Source of the DNA: Prevotellaceae bacterium
GTDB taxonomy: Bacteria; Bacteroidota; Bacteroidia; Bacteroidales; Muribaculaceae
DNA length: 48,332 nucleotides
Assembly: GCA_021772015.1 (NCBI GenBank)
Contig: JAETNS010000018.1
Span: forward strand, 1-48,332
Direction: 5' to 3'
Every line of letters starts with the position of its first letter. Within the stretch, counting starts at the first letter, position 1. The position numbers and the translations under genes were made by a program. The notes under the pieces are model-generated. The model saw only the letters and a list, made by a program, of their open reading frames with translations, searched no databases and had not been told where the DNA came from. Shown one piece after another: positions 1 to 9,127 of the stretch.

Positions 1-74
1 CGCCTGTGGGATTCGGGTTCGGTCATTGACCTTAGTCAACTCCCTTCACCCTCACCCCCAGGCTCCTACCATCT
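1..74. other. Intergenic edge, no gene seen
   Basis: This short C-rich stretch lies left of the porU terminator. I see no start codon with a credible protein and no recognisable motif. It may hold the end or control region of a gene outside the window. Confidence 0.4.
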
Positions 75-163
75 GAACCATTCTGACAACACCCTCGCCA
101 TCCGGACAAAAAATAACGGCGCTGTGTCAAAATATTGAATTTTGACACAGCGCCGTTATTTTT
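75..163 (-). terminator. porU terminator, hairpin family copy A
   Basis: Positions 109-133 and 139-163 are perfect reverse complements (25 bp) around a 5-base loop. On the minus strand the hairpin lies just after the porU stop at 175 and ends in a U run, as expected for an intrinsic terminator. Positions 75-113 (starting GAACCATTCTGACAACACC) recur almost unchanged at 41633-41670, next to a similar hairpin. The element is therefore a dispersed repeat as well as a terminator. Confidence 0.85.
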
Positions 164-174
164 GCTTTACAGGA

Positions 175-3100
175 TCACTCGGCGGTGACTGCCAGCCGGC
201 GGGAGGCTGTGGCGGTCTTCTCGCCGGAATTGTCGTCGGAGACTGTGGCGCGGTAGAGGTAGATGCCCCGGTTTACGCGGTGGCCTCCGTAGTCGGTGAG
301 GTCCCATGTGATCGGGAGGCTCTGGAACATGTCGCTGCGTCCCTGCTGGGTGGCTTGCCAGAGGCGGCGACCCATCATGTCGAAGACCTCGATGGTCACG
401 GTCAGGTCGCGGTCCGGACGGTCATGGGAGACATAGAAGTTGGCCTCTACGGATGCCGGGTTACAGTCGGTGTAGACATCGTAGATGGTCGGCAGTATCT
501 CCTTGGCGACAAAGAAGTCGAGGGTGGCTTCTGCGGAATTGGGGGCTGTGTCCCATACGCGGAGTCGCAGGGTATGCGCGCCGATGGCGAGCCCTTCAAG
601 AGGGTAGGCGATAGTCCCGCCGGGAGTGCCGTCGGCGTATGGAGTGAAGTAGTCGGCGACATCGGAGTAGGTCTTGTTCCCGTTGTCGAGGTAGAGTCCC
701 ATCTGGTGGCCGATTCCTGCGGTCGACAGATTTATCGCGCGGTCATCCGAAATCTCGGCTATGACCATCGGGGAGTTGTTGACCTCGTCGCCCGACACGA
801 AGGAGGGGTGGTTGAGGTAGAACGCGTCGATCGAGGGGGGGACGAGATCAGGCTCAGCGTCGAAGTCGGTGCCGTAGACATAGAAGTCGCGGTTGACTCC
901 GACGGCCTCACGTCCGTTGTCCTCATATGCGTACAGGCTTATGGCGGCGTTGCGGTAGTTGTTTGTCACCTCGGAGGGCATGTTCACCGGGATAGTGAAC
1001 TTCCCGTTCTCGACCTTGGCGTTTCCTACGACAAGACGGCCTCCCTGCTGCTCGAAGTTGAATCCGTTGTCAAGGTTGTAGCCTTGGGTGGTGATGGTCT
1101 GCTCGGCATCGTAGATCGTGGCAATTACCTGACCGTTGAAGTCAGCCATCACCGAACCGTCGTTGTTGGCCACATGACCGGCCACGGATGTCTGCTGGCG
1201 CGCCATAAGGCAGGGAAGCTCCCGGTCAGGATCTACCGGAAGGTCGGTCTGGTGTATTCTGTCGAGTATTATTCGGGCCGAAGGGATTGTCAGACGCAGG
1301 GCCGGATCCCCCATCAGCGCGTAGCGGAGCTTGTTGGCGTCTGCGCGGGGGATTGGCTGCGGCTTCCCCTGGCTGTCCTTGTGGGTCTCGTCCATGTAGT
1401 CGTTTTTCGCCCGCCTGTACACCTCTCCCAAGGTCATGTAGTTGCCGTCTGCGTCACGTTCCAGCAGATGTCGGCCCATCGCGGCCGACAGGTTGCCGTT
1501 GTTGGGAATGTACACGGCGCGGGTTGCGGAGATTCCGGCGATCACGCCACCGTTGGGATTCTTGAAAAGGATCTCTGCCCCGGAGATGGAGGGAGCGTCC
1601 CAGCGCATGAAATTGCATGTGGCGGCGTATACCACCGGCCAATGACGCAGGTAGAGATTGTTGAGGTCGGAATATGTCACGAGGTTCTCGTGGGTCAGCG
1701 ATGTGGCGTTTGCGTGACCGGTGTAGAACCAGAACATCGCTCCTTCGTCGAGATAGCGGTAAAATACCTGGCGCGCCTCCTCGCATACATTGGATGTGCG
1801 TTCGAACTGGTCGATATAGAGCTTCTTGATGAATCCCTCGTTTCCACCATTGCTTGCCGCGACATATTTGCTGAACCATTCGGCGTGGTTCATATGGAGG
1901 GCGTTGTCCTCGTCATCGGCTGTGACCAGGATATTGTTCTTCCAGTTTGACTTGGGCATACGGGAGTAGTAACGCTCGATCTTGTCTATGGCCGCCTTGG
2001 CGTCAGCCTGGGAGGTGGAGGGAATGCGTCCCACGGCGATGCGGAGTTTGTCGGAAGAGGTGCTTGTCCCGGAGTTGTCGTCGAGAAACCCGAATATGTC
2101 GTCGGTGGAGTATGAGTCGTTGTCATAAAGGCCTCGGTCGGTGAACCACGCCGGAAGGAACGTGTTGCCCAGCGATTTGCCATAGTCTGTCACCTGTCGG
2201 ATGTCACATACCGGGCGGCTCATGAACAGGGCGTAGCGCAGAGGCTTGTCGGTGGATGCCTGACGGTCGTACAACATCTTTAGCAGTTTGCGGAACGACT
2301 GAACGTCGGGTGATCCGGATGAGAACTCATTGTAGACCTGCTGGGGGGTGAGGACAGTCACATGGAGGGGATCAACCGCGTCGTTGCGGTGGAAATTGGC
2401 GAGACGTTCAGCCTGGTCTTTCCACATGGGGACGGTGAATATCACCATGTCTGTGGCCGGGAGGGAGTGGAGATTCTGGTTTCTTATCTCCTCGACAAAA
2501 GCCGCCTGTAGAAAGCTGCCTGACGGTTTCCAGGCCGCGAAACGCTGGGATCCGGTGCGTTGGAGGCTCCAGGTGGAGACCCCCGACGCAGGTGTGGAGA
2601 GATTCATGGCAGTGGCCGACAGCGGATTGGTGATGTTCCACACGCGGGTGTCGCTGTCCGCGCCTGAGATGGAGAATCCGGCGGAGCAGGCGGAGGCGTA
2701 GAACTCCCGGTTGCCTTCATCGAGTGTCAGCCGACGGCTGTAGGTCAGGGCTATATAATTGAGATTTGCGGATGTGACAGTCGCAGAGTTGGTGAAAGTG
2801 ACACCGATCTTCACATGGGATCCGCCGACGTTGAATTCTTTGCGGGACAATCCTTCCTCACCATGTTTTTCTCCGTCGGTAGTGTAGGGTATACGGTCGC
2901 CCGACGATGACGGGAGCGCCGTCCCGTCAAGGGTGTAAGTGATTGTCGATGACGCGGAAAGGGTCTTGGCGACGAAAGAAGCCTCCATATAGACAGGGAG
3001 GGATGTGTCTATCCCCGGGAGATAGAAATCGAAAGTGCGGGAATTGGTGTATTTGAAGTCTTCGCCTACCATTAGGAAACCGGCATTGCCGGGGGAATAA

Positions 3101-3636
3101 AGCTCCTGCTCATGGTATGCCATTTCAGGCACGACCGTGGCCGGATTTGTCGCTGACGGGGATGACGCGGGATCAGGCTGCGGGATCAGACGCTCCTCGT
3201 CGTTGTCGGTGAGGAAGTAGTATCCCAGGAGGGTGAAGGGATTCTGGACCGGACGGAAATATTTGGAAGTTGTGTTGCCCGATGTCACAGGGCCTTCGCC
3301 GAAGAATACGACACCTTTCCCCGGAAGATGTTCCGACGGGGTCTGGGGAAGGTCGTCGATATATGTGTTGTCAAGGCGTTCGGGAAGACGCATCGCGCCG
3401 TAACCGTAAACTTTCACCCGCGCTGGGTCTGAAAAGCCCCATTGGCGCAGTTGCTGCTCGGTCAGCAGGTAAATGCCTGAACGGTCGACGGAGATCTTCA
3501 CCCATCGGCCGGAGGCGAGACGGGAAGCCTCGGCGTAAGTGTCAGTGGAAAGGGCGGTTGTCTGTTGTGTGCCCGCGATGGCGAGTATGACAAACATCAA
3601 CAGTAAACCGTATGTCTTTTTGTCAGGAAATCTCAT
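175..3636 (-). CDS. porU: Type IX secretion system sortase PorU (C25 family)
   Basis: PorU is the cell-surface cysteine peptidase that removes the C-terminal signal from T9SS cargo and attaches many cargos to lipopolysaccharide. The protein has a gingipain-type C25 domain. The probable catalytic His lies in FWFYTGHANATS and the Cys in YAATCNFMRW, 33 residues apart (His641 and Cys674 from this start). The C-terminal end (VFDMMGRRLW ... GIYLYRATV) is an FlgD/Por-tail-like beta-sandwich. I chose the ATG at 3636 because it begins directly before a signal peptide (MRFPDKKTYGLLLMFVILAI). An in-frame ATG at 3678 would add 14 residues before it. About 1150 residues is usual for PorU. The gene stands alone. 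Several secreted proteins in this window carry tails that it could process. Family assignment is firm; substrate links are inference. Confidence 0.9.
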   Translation of the reverse strand: MRFPDKKTYGLLLMFVILAIAGTQQTTALSTDTYAEASRLASGRWVKISVDRSGIYLLTEQQLRQWGFSDPARVKVYGYGAMRLPERLDNTYIDDLPQTPSEHLPGKGVVFFGEGPVTSGNTTSKYFRPVQNPFTLLGYYFLTDNDEERLIPQPDPASSPSATNPATVVPEMAYHEQELYSPGNAGFLMVGEDFKYTNSRTFDFYLPGIDTSLPVYMEASFVAKTLSASSTITYTLDGTALPSSSGDRIPYTTDGEKHGEEGLSRKEFNVGGSHVKIGVTFTNSATVTSANLNYIALTYSRRLTLDEGNREFYASACSAGFSISGADSDTRVWNITNPLSATAMNLSTPASGVSTWSLQRTGSQRFAAWKPSGSFLQAAFVEEIRNQNLHSLPATDMVIFTVPMWKDQAERLANFHRNDAVDPLHVTVLTPQQVYNEFSSGSPDVQSFRKLLKMLYDRQASTDKPLRYALFMSRPVCDIRQVTDYGKSLGNTFLPAWFTDRGLYDNDSYSTDDIFGFLDDNSGTSTSSDKLRIAVGRIPSTSQADAKAAIDKIERYYSRMPKSNWKNNILVTADDEDNALHMNHAEWFSKYVAASNGGNEGFIKKLYIDQFERTSNVCEEARQVFYRYLDEGAMFWFYTGHANATSLTHENLVTYSDLNNLYLRHWPVVYAATCNFMRWDAPSISGAEILFKNPNGGVIAGISATRAVYIPNNGNLSAAMGRHLLERDADGNYMTLGEVYRRAKNDYMDETHKDSQGKPQPIPRADANKLRYALMGDPALRLTIPSARIILDRIHQTDLPVDPDRELPCLMARQQTSVAGHVANNDGSVMADFNGQVIATIYDAEQTITTQGYNLDNGFNFEQQGGRLVVGNAKVENGKFTIPVNMPSEVTNNYRNAAISLYAYEDNGREAVGVNRDFYVYGTDFDAEPDLVPPSIDAFYLNHPSFVSGDEVNNSPMVIAEISDDRAINLSTAGIGHQMGLYLDNGNKTYSDVADYFTPYADGTPGGTIAYPLEGLAIGAHTLRLRVWDTAPNSAEATLDFFVAKEILPTIYDVYTDCNPASVEANFYVSHDRPDRDLTVTIEVFDMMGRRLWQATQQGRSDMFQSLPITWDLTDYGGHRVNRGIYLYRATVSDDNSGEKTATASRRLAVTAE

Positions 3637-3874
3637 AGTTGTGACTGGAGGCGGAATTTCATGAGGGATGTCGTGCATCGTAAGGTTGTGATGACCTCTA
3701 TTTCCGCTAACATATTAACGGTGACGGTAAGGCTTTATTGCATTGTGTGACTCGACGTTAACCTTTCCTTACCAAAAATTGTTAAATTATCTGTGAGTAG
3801 CTCTTTGTGGGATTGACAGTGATATCCCGGAGATACTTGCAAGTGAGAATGTAGTAAGTTGTCGGAGGTTTATT

Positions 3875-4870
3875 ATGAAAGAGAGTCTTTTTGTCGACAT
3901 TATGATACTCGCCGGGGGATTGCTGTTGATCGTGCTCGGCGGAAATTATGTCACTGAGGGGGCTACTTCTGTAGCCAGGAGATTCAGGGTGTCGAGCCTT
4001 GTCATCGGACTGACAGTGGTGGCGTTTGGCTCTTCTGCCCCTGACCTTGTGGTATGTATGACATCGACGATCGCGGGGAAGTCTGAACTGGCCTTGGGTG
4101 ATGTCGTCGGGGCTAATATCTTCGATGTCTTGCTGGTAATAGGGGTGGTGGCGATGATAAAGCCTATCAAGTTAGACAAGATGACGCTTGACACTGATTT
4201 GCCGATGCTTGCCTTGTCGTCGCTCGCGCTTTTTTTCTGTGGTGACGACATATTGTTTGACGGAGCTCCGGCTGATGTCATAAACCGTACGGACGGTCTG
4301 ATGCTCCTGTCGTTTTTCGCCATATTCATGGCTTATACCGTAACGACGGCCAAGGAGGCAGAGGGGGGGCAGGCAGGCATCACGACCGGCTTGAACGACG
4401 GCAGCCGCAACAGGAATATGTGGATGTCGGTACTTTTCATTGCCGGAGGACTGGCAGCTCTTGTGGTAGGCGGCAACTGGATTGTGAAGGGCGCGTCAGG
4501 GATAGCCTTGCGTTGTGGTCTGTCGGAGGGGATGGTCGGACTTACGATCGTGGCGATCGGCAGTTCGATTCCTGATCTGGCGACCTCGGTCATAGCAGCC
4601 GTCAAACATCAGCCGGGCATTGCGGTGGGCAATGTCGTCGGCTCCTGTGTGTTCAACGTGTTTTTCATACTGGGGACCTGTTCGACGGTCAGGCCGTTGG
4701 ACGCGGGCACTATATCCCTGATTGATTTCTCGACACTCGCGGGGGGATCGCTGTTGTTATGGTTCTTTGGCCGCTATATCGGACATATGGAGATAAAAAG
4801 AGTGGAGGCGGCGGTATTGATTCTCTGCTACGCCGCCTACACTACCTATGTCATCCTGTCGGCTATTTAG
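3875..4870 (+). CDS. Calcium/sodium antiporter family protein (CaCA, YrbG-like)
   Basis: This is an inner-membrane cation/Ca2+ exchanger of about ten membrane segments built from two inverted repeats. The paired alpha-repeat motifs are visible: VVAFGSSAPDLVV near residue 50 and IVAIGSSIPDLATSV near residue 230, each followed by a GNVVGSCVFNV or GDVVGANIFDV segment. Family members normally have Glu after the Pro (PE); here both repeats have Asp. The length of 331 residues is typical. A GGAGG ribosome site lies about 8 bases before the ATG. The gene is divergent from porU and convergent with the lipoprotein gene, with a 28-base gap. The transported ion cannot be told from sequence. Confidence 0.88.
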   Translation: MKESLFVDIMILAGGLLLIVLGGNYVTEGATSVARRFRVSSLVIGLTVVAFGSSAPDLVVCMTSTIAGKSELALGDVVGANIFDVLLVIGVVAMIKPIKLDKMTLDTDLPMLALSSLALFFCGDDILFDGAPADVINRTDGLMLLSFFAIFMAYTVTTAKEAEGGQAGITTGLNDGSRNRNMWMSVLFIAGGLAALVVGGNWIVKGASGIALRCGLSEGMVGLTIVAIGSSIPDLATSVIAAVKHQPGIAVGNVVGSCVFNVFFILGTCSTVRPLDAGTISLIDFSTLAGGSLLLWFFGRYIGHMEIKRVEAAVLILCYAAYTTYVILSAI

Positions 4871-4898
4871 CGGTCTATGATTACGGATGGAAATACCC

Positions 4899-6359
4899 TC
4901 AGGGGCGTGGTTCCTGGTAAGCACCGATAGTCGGGGATGGGAGGCGCGACACGCCGTGCATGTCGGTCTGCGAAATCGGGGCAACAAGCAGCTGTGGGTT
5001 TCCTGCCCCTATCGCCGGTGACTCCGGCCCGACGCGGTAGTCGAAGATGTAAGCCTCGCGGTCTACTCCATATATGGGGTCGGTATCCCAGAGACAATTT
5101 ATGAAATTGTCGTCATCGGATCCGGCTGACTTAAGCAGGCAGTTGGTCAGCTTTACAGGCAGCCCTTCAAGATCGCCGTGGGAGAGGTCGCTTCCGAGCC
5201 CGTAGATTATTGTGTTCTCGATGTTTGCAGACAGCCACGGCAACTCTTTGTCGGCGGGGTTTTCCGGCTCCGGCTCGTCGGGGTCATTGGGGTCGAGATG
5301 CTCGAACTGCAGGGCCGGCCCGACGGCGGTGAAGAGATAGTAATTGCCGAGGGTGCATTGAACCACGCGATGTTCCGATCCCACGAGGCGCAGGATTCCC
5401 AGCGAAGCGTCGGTAAGTTCGCATCCAATGGCCAGGAGAGATGAGTGGATGGCCTCGATGACATATCCTTTGGTGTTGCGGATCACGGAATTATAGGTAC
5501 GCAGAGCCGGGTTGAAGCCGTCTCCCCCGCAATGGTCGAGGATAATGCCCTCCTCGGAGTTGCGGATGGAGGCATGGGAGATCAGATTGTCACGGGAGGT
5601 GGGGGAGAAACGTATTCCGCGCCATTGGCCGGACATTACTTCGTAAGGGATGGAGGCTGCCACAAAGCCGGAACGGTCGCCGGTTATCTCGACAGGTTTG
5701 TCGGTCGTCCCCGCTATCTCCAATGTACCGTGGACTATGATAGCCGCGTCGTCATGCATCAGCAAACGCGTGCCTGCCGGGAGGGTAAGTTTCGATCCCT
5801 CCTCTACCACAATTGAGTCTTTGACCAGATAGGGCTTGTCGGGGGAGAGGGAGGCGTCTCCGGAGAAACGGGTGTTGCCTTCCAGACGGGTGACATCCTG
5901 CCCCATAGCTTTAACCGGCATGGAGGATGTCACGCCGTTGACCCTGAAGTCTATGTGGGCGAGCACCTCGACGGGGAGGTTCTTGCCGTTTTCCGCCAAA
6001 GTGGCTTCGACGAAGACGAAGATGGAGTCTTTGGGCCGTATCTCTATGTTTGAGAAACGGCGACCGCTGAGTCCGTCGACATTCATGCGGAATTGCCCCG
6101 ACTCATCGTCGCGGAAAGCGATATCGCTGATGTTCAGGATCTTGTCGTGGCGGTTGTAGACGATGAACCGGCTCGTCGGGGATGGGCCGAGTGTCAGCAA
6201 CGACCCCATCCTGACTGTATCGGTCGAGAAGGCCGGCTGGTCGGAGGCCGAGGTCGTGACTCCGTCCTCGATGCATGATGTAAGGGAGAGAGAGAAGAAG
6301 GAGAGCAGCAGGGCGAGACCAAGCCCGCTCCGCGAGATATGTATCTTGAGTCGGTTCAT
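4899..6359 (-). CDS. Lipoprotein with right-handed parallel beta-helix
   Basis: The N-terminus is a lipoprotein signal peptide with lipobox LTSC (Cys29), so the mature protein should be anchored in a membrane, probably the outer one. Residues of about 35-155 look like an Ig-like region. From about 165 onward are repeated short beta-strand turns (KLTLPAGTRLLMHD, AIIVHGTLEIAGT, WRGIRFSPTSRDN, HASIRNSEEGIIL) typical of a parallel beta-helix. A proline/acidic spacer (DPNDPDEPEPENP) interrupts the helix near residue 360. No catalytic residues are recognisable, so the role (polysaccharide binding, surface scaffold) is unknown. The gene lies 92 bases downstream of uvrC on the same strand and ends 28 bases from the convergent antiporter gene. 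Confidence 0.8.
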   Translation of the reverse strand: MNRLKIHISRSGLGLALLLSFFSLSLTSCIEDGVTTSASDQPAFSTDTVRMGSLLTLGPSPTSRFIVYNRHDKILNISDIAFRDDESGQFRMNVDGLSGRRFSNIEIRPKDSIFVFVEATLAENGKNLPVEVLAHIDFRVNGVTSSMPVKAMGQDVTRLEGNTRFSGDASLSPDKPYLVKDSIVVEEGSKLTLPAGTRLLMHDDAAIIVHGTLEIAGTTDKPVEITGDRSGFVAASIPYEVMSGQWRGIRFSPTSRDNLISHASIRNSEEGIILDHCGGDGFNPALRTYNSVIRNTKGYVIEAIHSSLLAIGCELTDASLGILRLVGSEHRVVQCTLGNYYLFTAVGPALQFEHLDPNDPDEPEPENPADKELPWLSANIENTIIYGLGSDLSHGDLEGLPVKLTNCLLKSAGSDDDNFINCLWDTDPIYGVDREAYIFDYRVGPESPAIGAGNPQLLVAPISQTDMHGVSRLPSPTIGAYQEPRP

Positions 6360-6451
6360 CAGGAAAATAATTAGCGGCGGAAACAGATAGGGCGTTTCCT
6401 CTTTCCGTTAATTATTAACGCGATACCATCGTCGTTATTGCGCTCCTTTAG
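6360..6451. other. uvrC-lipoprotein spacer with a small dyad
   Basis: The spacer contains a 15-base dyad, CGTTAATTATTAACG, at 6406-6420. It could be a protein-binding site or chance. No clear terminator or -7 box was found here. Confidence 0.25.
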
Positions 6452-8395
6452 CTAAAAACCGTTAACCTCCGCGCCAGGCTCGTTGCCCGTCTTTTGCGTT
6501 ACCCTCGCTGCGCTGGTGGACGGGACCTCGAGGGTGGAAGTGGGGGAGGAGAGAGGGGAGGAGAGCGTGGGTGGGGTGGGTTGGGTGAAATGGGAGCGGA
6601 TGAGGCGCGCTTTGGCCGGGCCGATGAGGGCGGCCAGGGAGTCGAGGGAGGCGGCGGAGATGCGGCGGACACTTTTGAAGTGCTGGAGGAGGAGGGCTTC
6701 GGTGGCGGGGCCGATTCCGGGTATGGTGGATAGCTCGCTGACGATCTGGGTCTTTGAACGGCGGTTGCGGTGGTGGGTGATACCGAAACGGTGGGCCTCG
6801 TCGCGCAGGTGCTGGACGACTTTGAGGGATTCGGAGTTCTTGTCGATATAGAGGGGGACGGAGTCGCCGGGGAAGTAGATCTCTTCGAGTCGTTTGGCGA
6901 TACCGACAAGGGCTATCTTGCCGCGCAGTCCGATCTCGTCGAGGGCTTCGACGGCCGAGGAGAGCTGTCCTTTCCCTCCGTCGACCACTATGAGCTGGGG
7001 GAGATCTTCGGGTGATTCCTCCATTAACCGGGTGTATCGCCGGGTCAGCACCTCTTTCATCGAGGCGAAATCGTCGGGGCCTTCGACGGTCTTGATGTTG
7101 AAGTGGCGGTAATCTTTTTTGGAGGGTTTCGCGTCGCGGAAGACCACGCAGGAGGCCACAGGGTTGGTGCCTTGTATGTTGGAGTTGTCGAAGCACTCGA
7201 TGTGGCGGGGCAGTTCGCTTAGGCGGAAGTCGGCCTTGATGCGTTCGAGGGTCTTCATGGTACGCTTTTCGGGATCGACTTTCTCAAGATGTTTCAGTGC
7301 GTCGAGCCTGTGTTGGCGTGCGTTCCTGACGGAGACATCGAGGAGTTTGAATTTGTCGCCACGCTGTGGTATAGTCACAGTCATTCCGGGAAATTCCATG
7401 TCGGGGGCTTCGGCGACGATCACCTCCTCGAAGCTTATAGAGAAGCGTTCGCGGATCTCCTGCATGGCGTATGAGAGCAACTGGGGGCGCGTCTCCTCCA
7501 GACGGCGTTTGTATTGCAGGGTCAGAGAACGGGCGACGGCTCCCCGGCGTACATGCATGTAGTTGATATACACATCGTTCGAACCATCGTCGTCCACTCC
7601 GAAAACATCGACGCAGTCGAGCGACGGGTTGACGATCACGCTCTTGGCCTGATAACGTTCGACCTTCTGGTACTGCTCCTTAAGCTCTTGTGCCTCCTCG
7701 AAACGCAATTCTCCGGCGAGCCGCTCCATTTCAGCCCGCAAATGTACAAGCAGTTCTCCTGTGTCCCCGCGCAATATCTGCCGTACATTGTCTATATACT
7801 CCCCGTATTCCTCCTCGGAGATCTTGCCTACGCAACACCCCGCGCATCGTTTGAGATGGTATTCGAGACAGAGCCGTCCTTTCTCCCTGGCGAGAGTAGT
7901 CGGAGTGATCGGCACCCGGCAGCCCCGGATGGGATACAGCTCGTGGATCAGAGAAAGCACCGTCCGGGCCGCCCCGGCATCGGTGTACGGGCCGAAGTAT
8001 TTCGATCCGTCGCGCAACCTCTGGCGGGTCATGAATACACGTGGATACATCTCCTTTGTCACGCAGATCCAGGGATAAGACTTGTCATCCTTGAGCAGCA
8101 CATTGTAGCGCGGCTTGTACTCCTTGATCATAGAGTTCTCAAGGTTGAGCGCGTCGGCTTCGGTAGGGACGACGATATAGCTCATGTCGGATATGGCCCG
8201 GACAAGCAGGTTTGTCCGCAACACGTCGTGGGTGCGGTTGAAGTAACTCGACACGCGCCGTTTCAGGTTCTTTGCCTTTCCGACATATATGACCGTCCCC
8301 TCCGCGTCATAATACATATATACTCCCGGGGTCTCGGGCAGCAGCGAGATCTTCTCGCACAATTCGGGTGATTTGTCTTTGCTATGTTTTCCCAA
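6452..8395 (-). CDS. uvrC: Excinuclease ABC subunit C (UvrC), TTG start
   Basis: UvrC makes the two incisions around DNA lesions in nucleotide excision repair. The N-terminal GIY-YIG nuclease domain starts with TPGVYMYYDAEG and VIYVGKAKNLKRRV. A UVR motif follows near residue 205, then the RNase H-like domain (ECFDNSNIQGTNPVASCVVF, LIVVDGGKGQLS). The C-terminus has helix-hairpin-helix motifs (STIPGIGPATEALLL). The start must be the TTG at 8395: two codons upstream is an in-frame TGA, and no ATG precedes the GIY-YIG domain. The last roughly 45 residues, after the hairpins, are low-complexity and rich in Ser, Pro and Thr. The gene follows the AlbA_2 gene by 35 bases, suggesting co-transcription. 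Confidence 0.95.
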   Translation of the reverse strand: MGKHSKDKSPELCEKISLLPETPGVYMYYDAEGTVIYVGKAKNLKRRVSSYFNRTHDVLRTNLLVRAISDMSYIVVPTEADALNLENSMIKEYKPRYNVLLKDDKSYPWICVTKEMYPRVFMTRQRLRDGSKYFGPYTDAGAARTVLSLIHELYPIRGCRVPITPTTLAREKGRLCLEYHLKRCAGCCVGKISEEEYGEYIDNVRQILRGDTGELLVHLRAEMERLAGELRFEEAQELKEQYQKVERYQAKSVIVNPSLDCVDVFGVDDDGSNDVYINYMHVRRGAVARSLTLQYKRRLEETRPQLLSYAMQEIRERFSISFEEVIVAEAPDMEFPGMTVTIPQRGDKFKLLDVSVRNARQHRLDALKHLEKVDPEKRTMKTLERIKADFRLSELPRHIECFDNSNIQGTNPVASCVVFRDAKPSKKDYRHFNIKTVEGPDDFASMKEVLTRRYTRLMEESPEDLPQLIVVDGGKGQLSSAVEALDEIGLRGKIALVGIAKRLEEIYFPGDSVPLYIDKNSESLKVVQHLRDEAHRFGITHHRNRRSKTQIVSELSTIPGIGPATEALLLQHFKSVRRISAASLDSLAALIGPAKARLIRSHFTQPTPPTLSSPLSSPTSTLEVPSTSAARVTQKTGNEPGAEVNGF

Positions 8396-8430
8396 TTTTC
8401 ACAAACGGCGACAAAGGTTGATGACTGAGG

Positions 8431-9105
8431 TTATTCCAATTCCGTATTATTGACAGTCAGGAGGAAACGGGGATGATGATATTCAAAGCCTATTATCCCG
8501 AGCGACGCGAGCCTGACGACAGTCTCTTCCGTGGCGGCGCGGGAGAGATGGGCCGCGACCATCAGCTGCTCGACCGAGGCGCGCCCCAGTCTTTCAAGAG
8601 CCGACAGCAGCCTTCCTTGCTGTCCGGAATATGCTATCGAGTCTGCTTCCGGGTTTTCCTCCATCCTTCTCCAAGCCCTTACCATCAGCGGATGGGCGAC
8701 GATGTTCTCATCGGCGACCCGGTAATATGCTTTCCAGCTGCCGTCAGCCTCCTTGCATTCGACAGGGCGGCGGGATGCTTTGGGGATAGAGGCCCGGAGT
8801 ACCACAGCTCCCTCCTCGCAGAGAAATGCCGTCATTTCAATCTCCACCGCCGGGCGGCAGAATACCGTCGCGGCAGCTTCTATGACATGAAGATCCTCTT
8901 CCGAACGGATTCCGGCTATCGCTCCGTTGTCTTTGACGCCGACAAGAAGCCGGCCACCGTCATTGTTGGAGAAAGCGGAGATGGAGTGGGCTATTTTCCG
9001 CGCGTCGGAAATCTTGAACTTGAAATCCTGATGCTCATGCTCTCCCTCCTCTATGAGACGGTGGATGTAGAACTTGCCGCGTATGGCTTTGAGGTCTTTG
9101 TACAT
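8431..9105 (-). CDS. AlbA_2 (Schlafen AAA_4-type) domain protein
   Basis: The first roughly 140 residues match the AlbA_2/putative DNA-binding domain seen in many bacterial regulators and Schlafen-like proteins: EHQDFKFKISDARKIAHSIS, then AFSNNDGGRLLVGVKDNG and AGIRSEEDLHVI. The C-terminal 80 residues resemble a winged helix-turn-helix (RLLSALERLGRASVEQLMVA and RAATEETVVRLASLGII). A nucleic-acid-binding role is likely but the target is unknown. At 224 residues it is shorter than typical ATP-dependent helicase-like relatives and lacks further domains. It lies 22 bases after mtnN and 35 bases before uvrC, in a same-strand cluster. Confidence 0.75.
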   Translation of the reverse strand: MYKDLKAIRGKFYIHRLIEEGEHEHQDFKFKISDARKIAHSISAFSNNDGGRLLVGVKDNGAIAGIRSEEDLHVIEAAATVFCRPAVEIEMTAFLCEEGAVVLRASIPKASRRPVECKEADGSWKAYYRVADENIVAHPLMVRAWRRMEENPEADSIAYSGQQGRLLSALERLGRASVEQLMVAAHLSRAATEETVVRLASLGIIGFEYHHPRFLLTVNNTELE

Positions 9106-9127
9106 TTCCCTGCTGACGGTCGGTTTC

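Noticed and set aside
142-1950. Long plus-strand open frame of about 600 codons opposite porU
   Set aside because: It has no recognisable domain and mirrors the GC-rich codons of porU, whose C25 motifs are clear.
7514-8371. Plus-strand open frame opposite uvrC
   Set aside because: It is a shadow of the conserved UvrC coding sequence, without domain or ribosome site.
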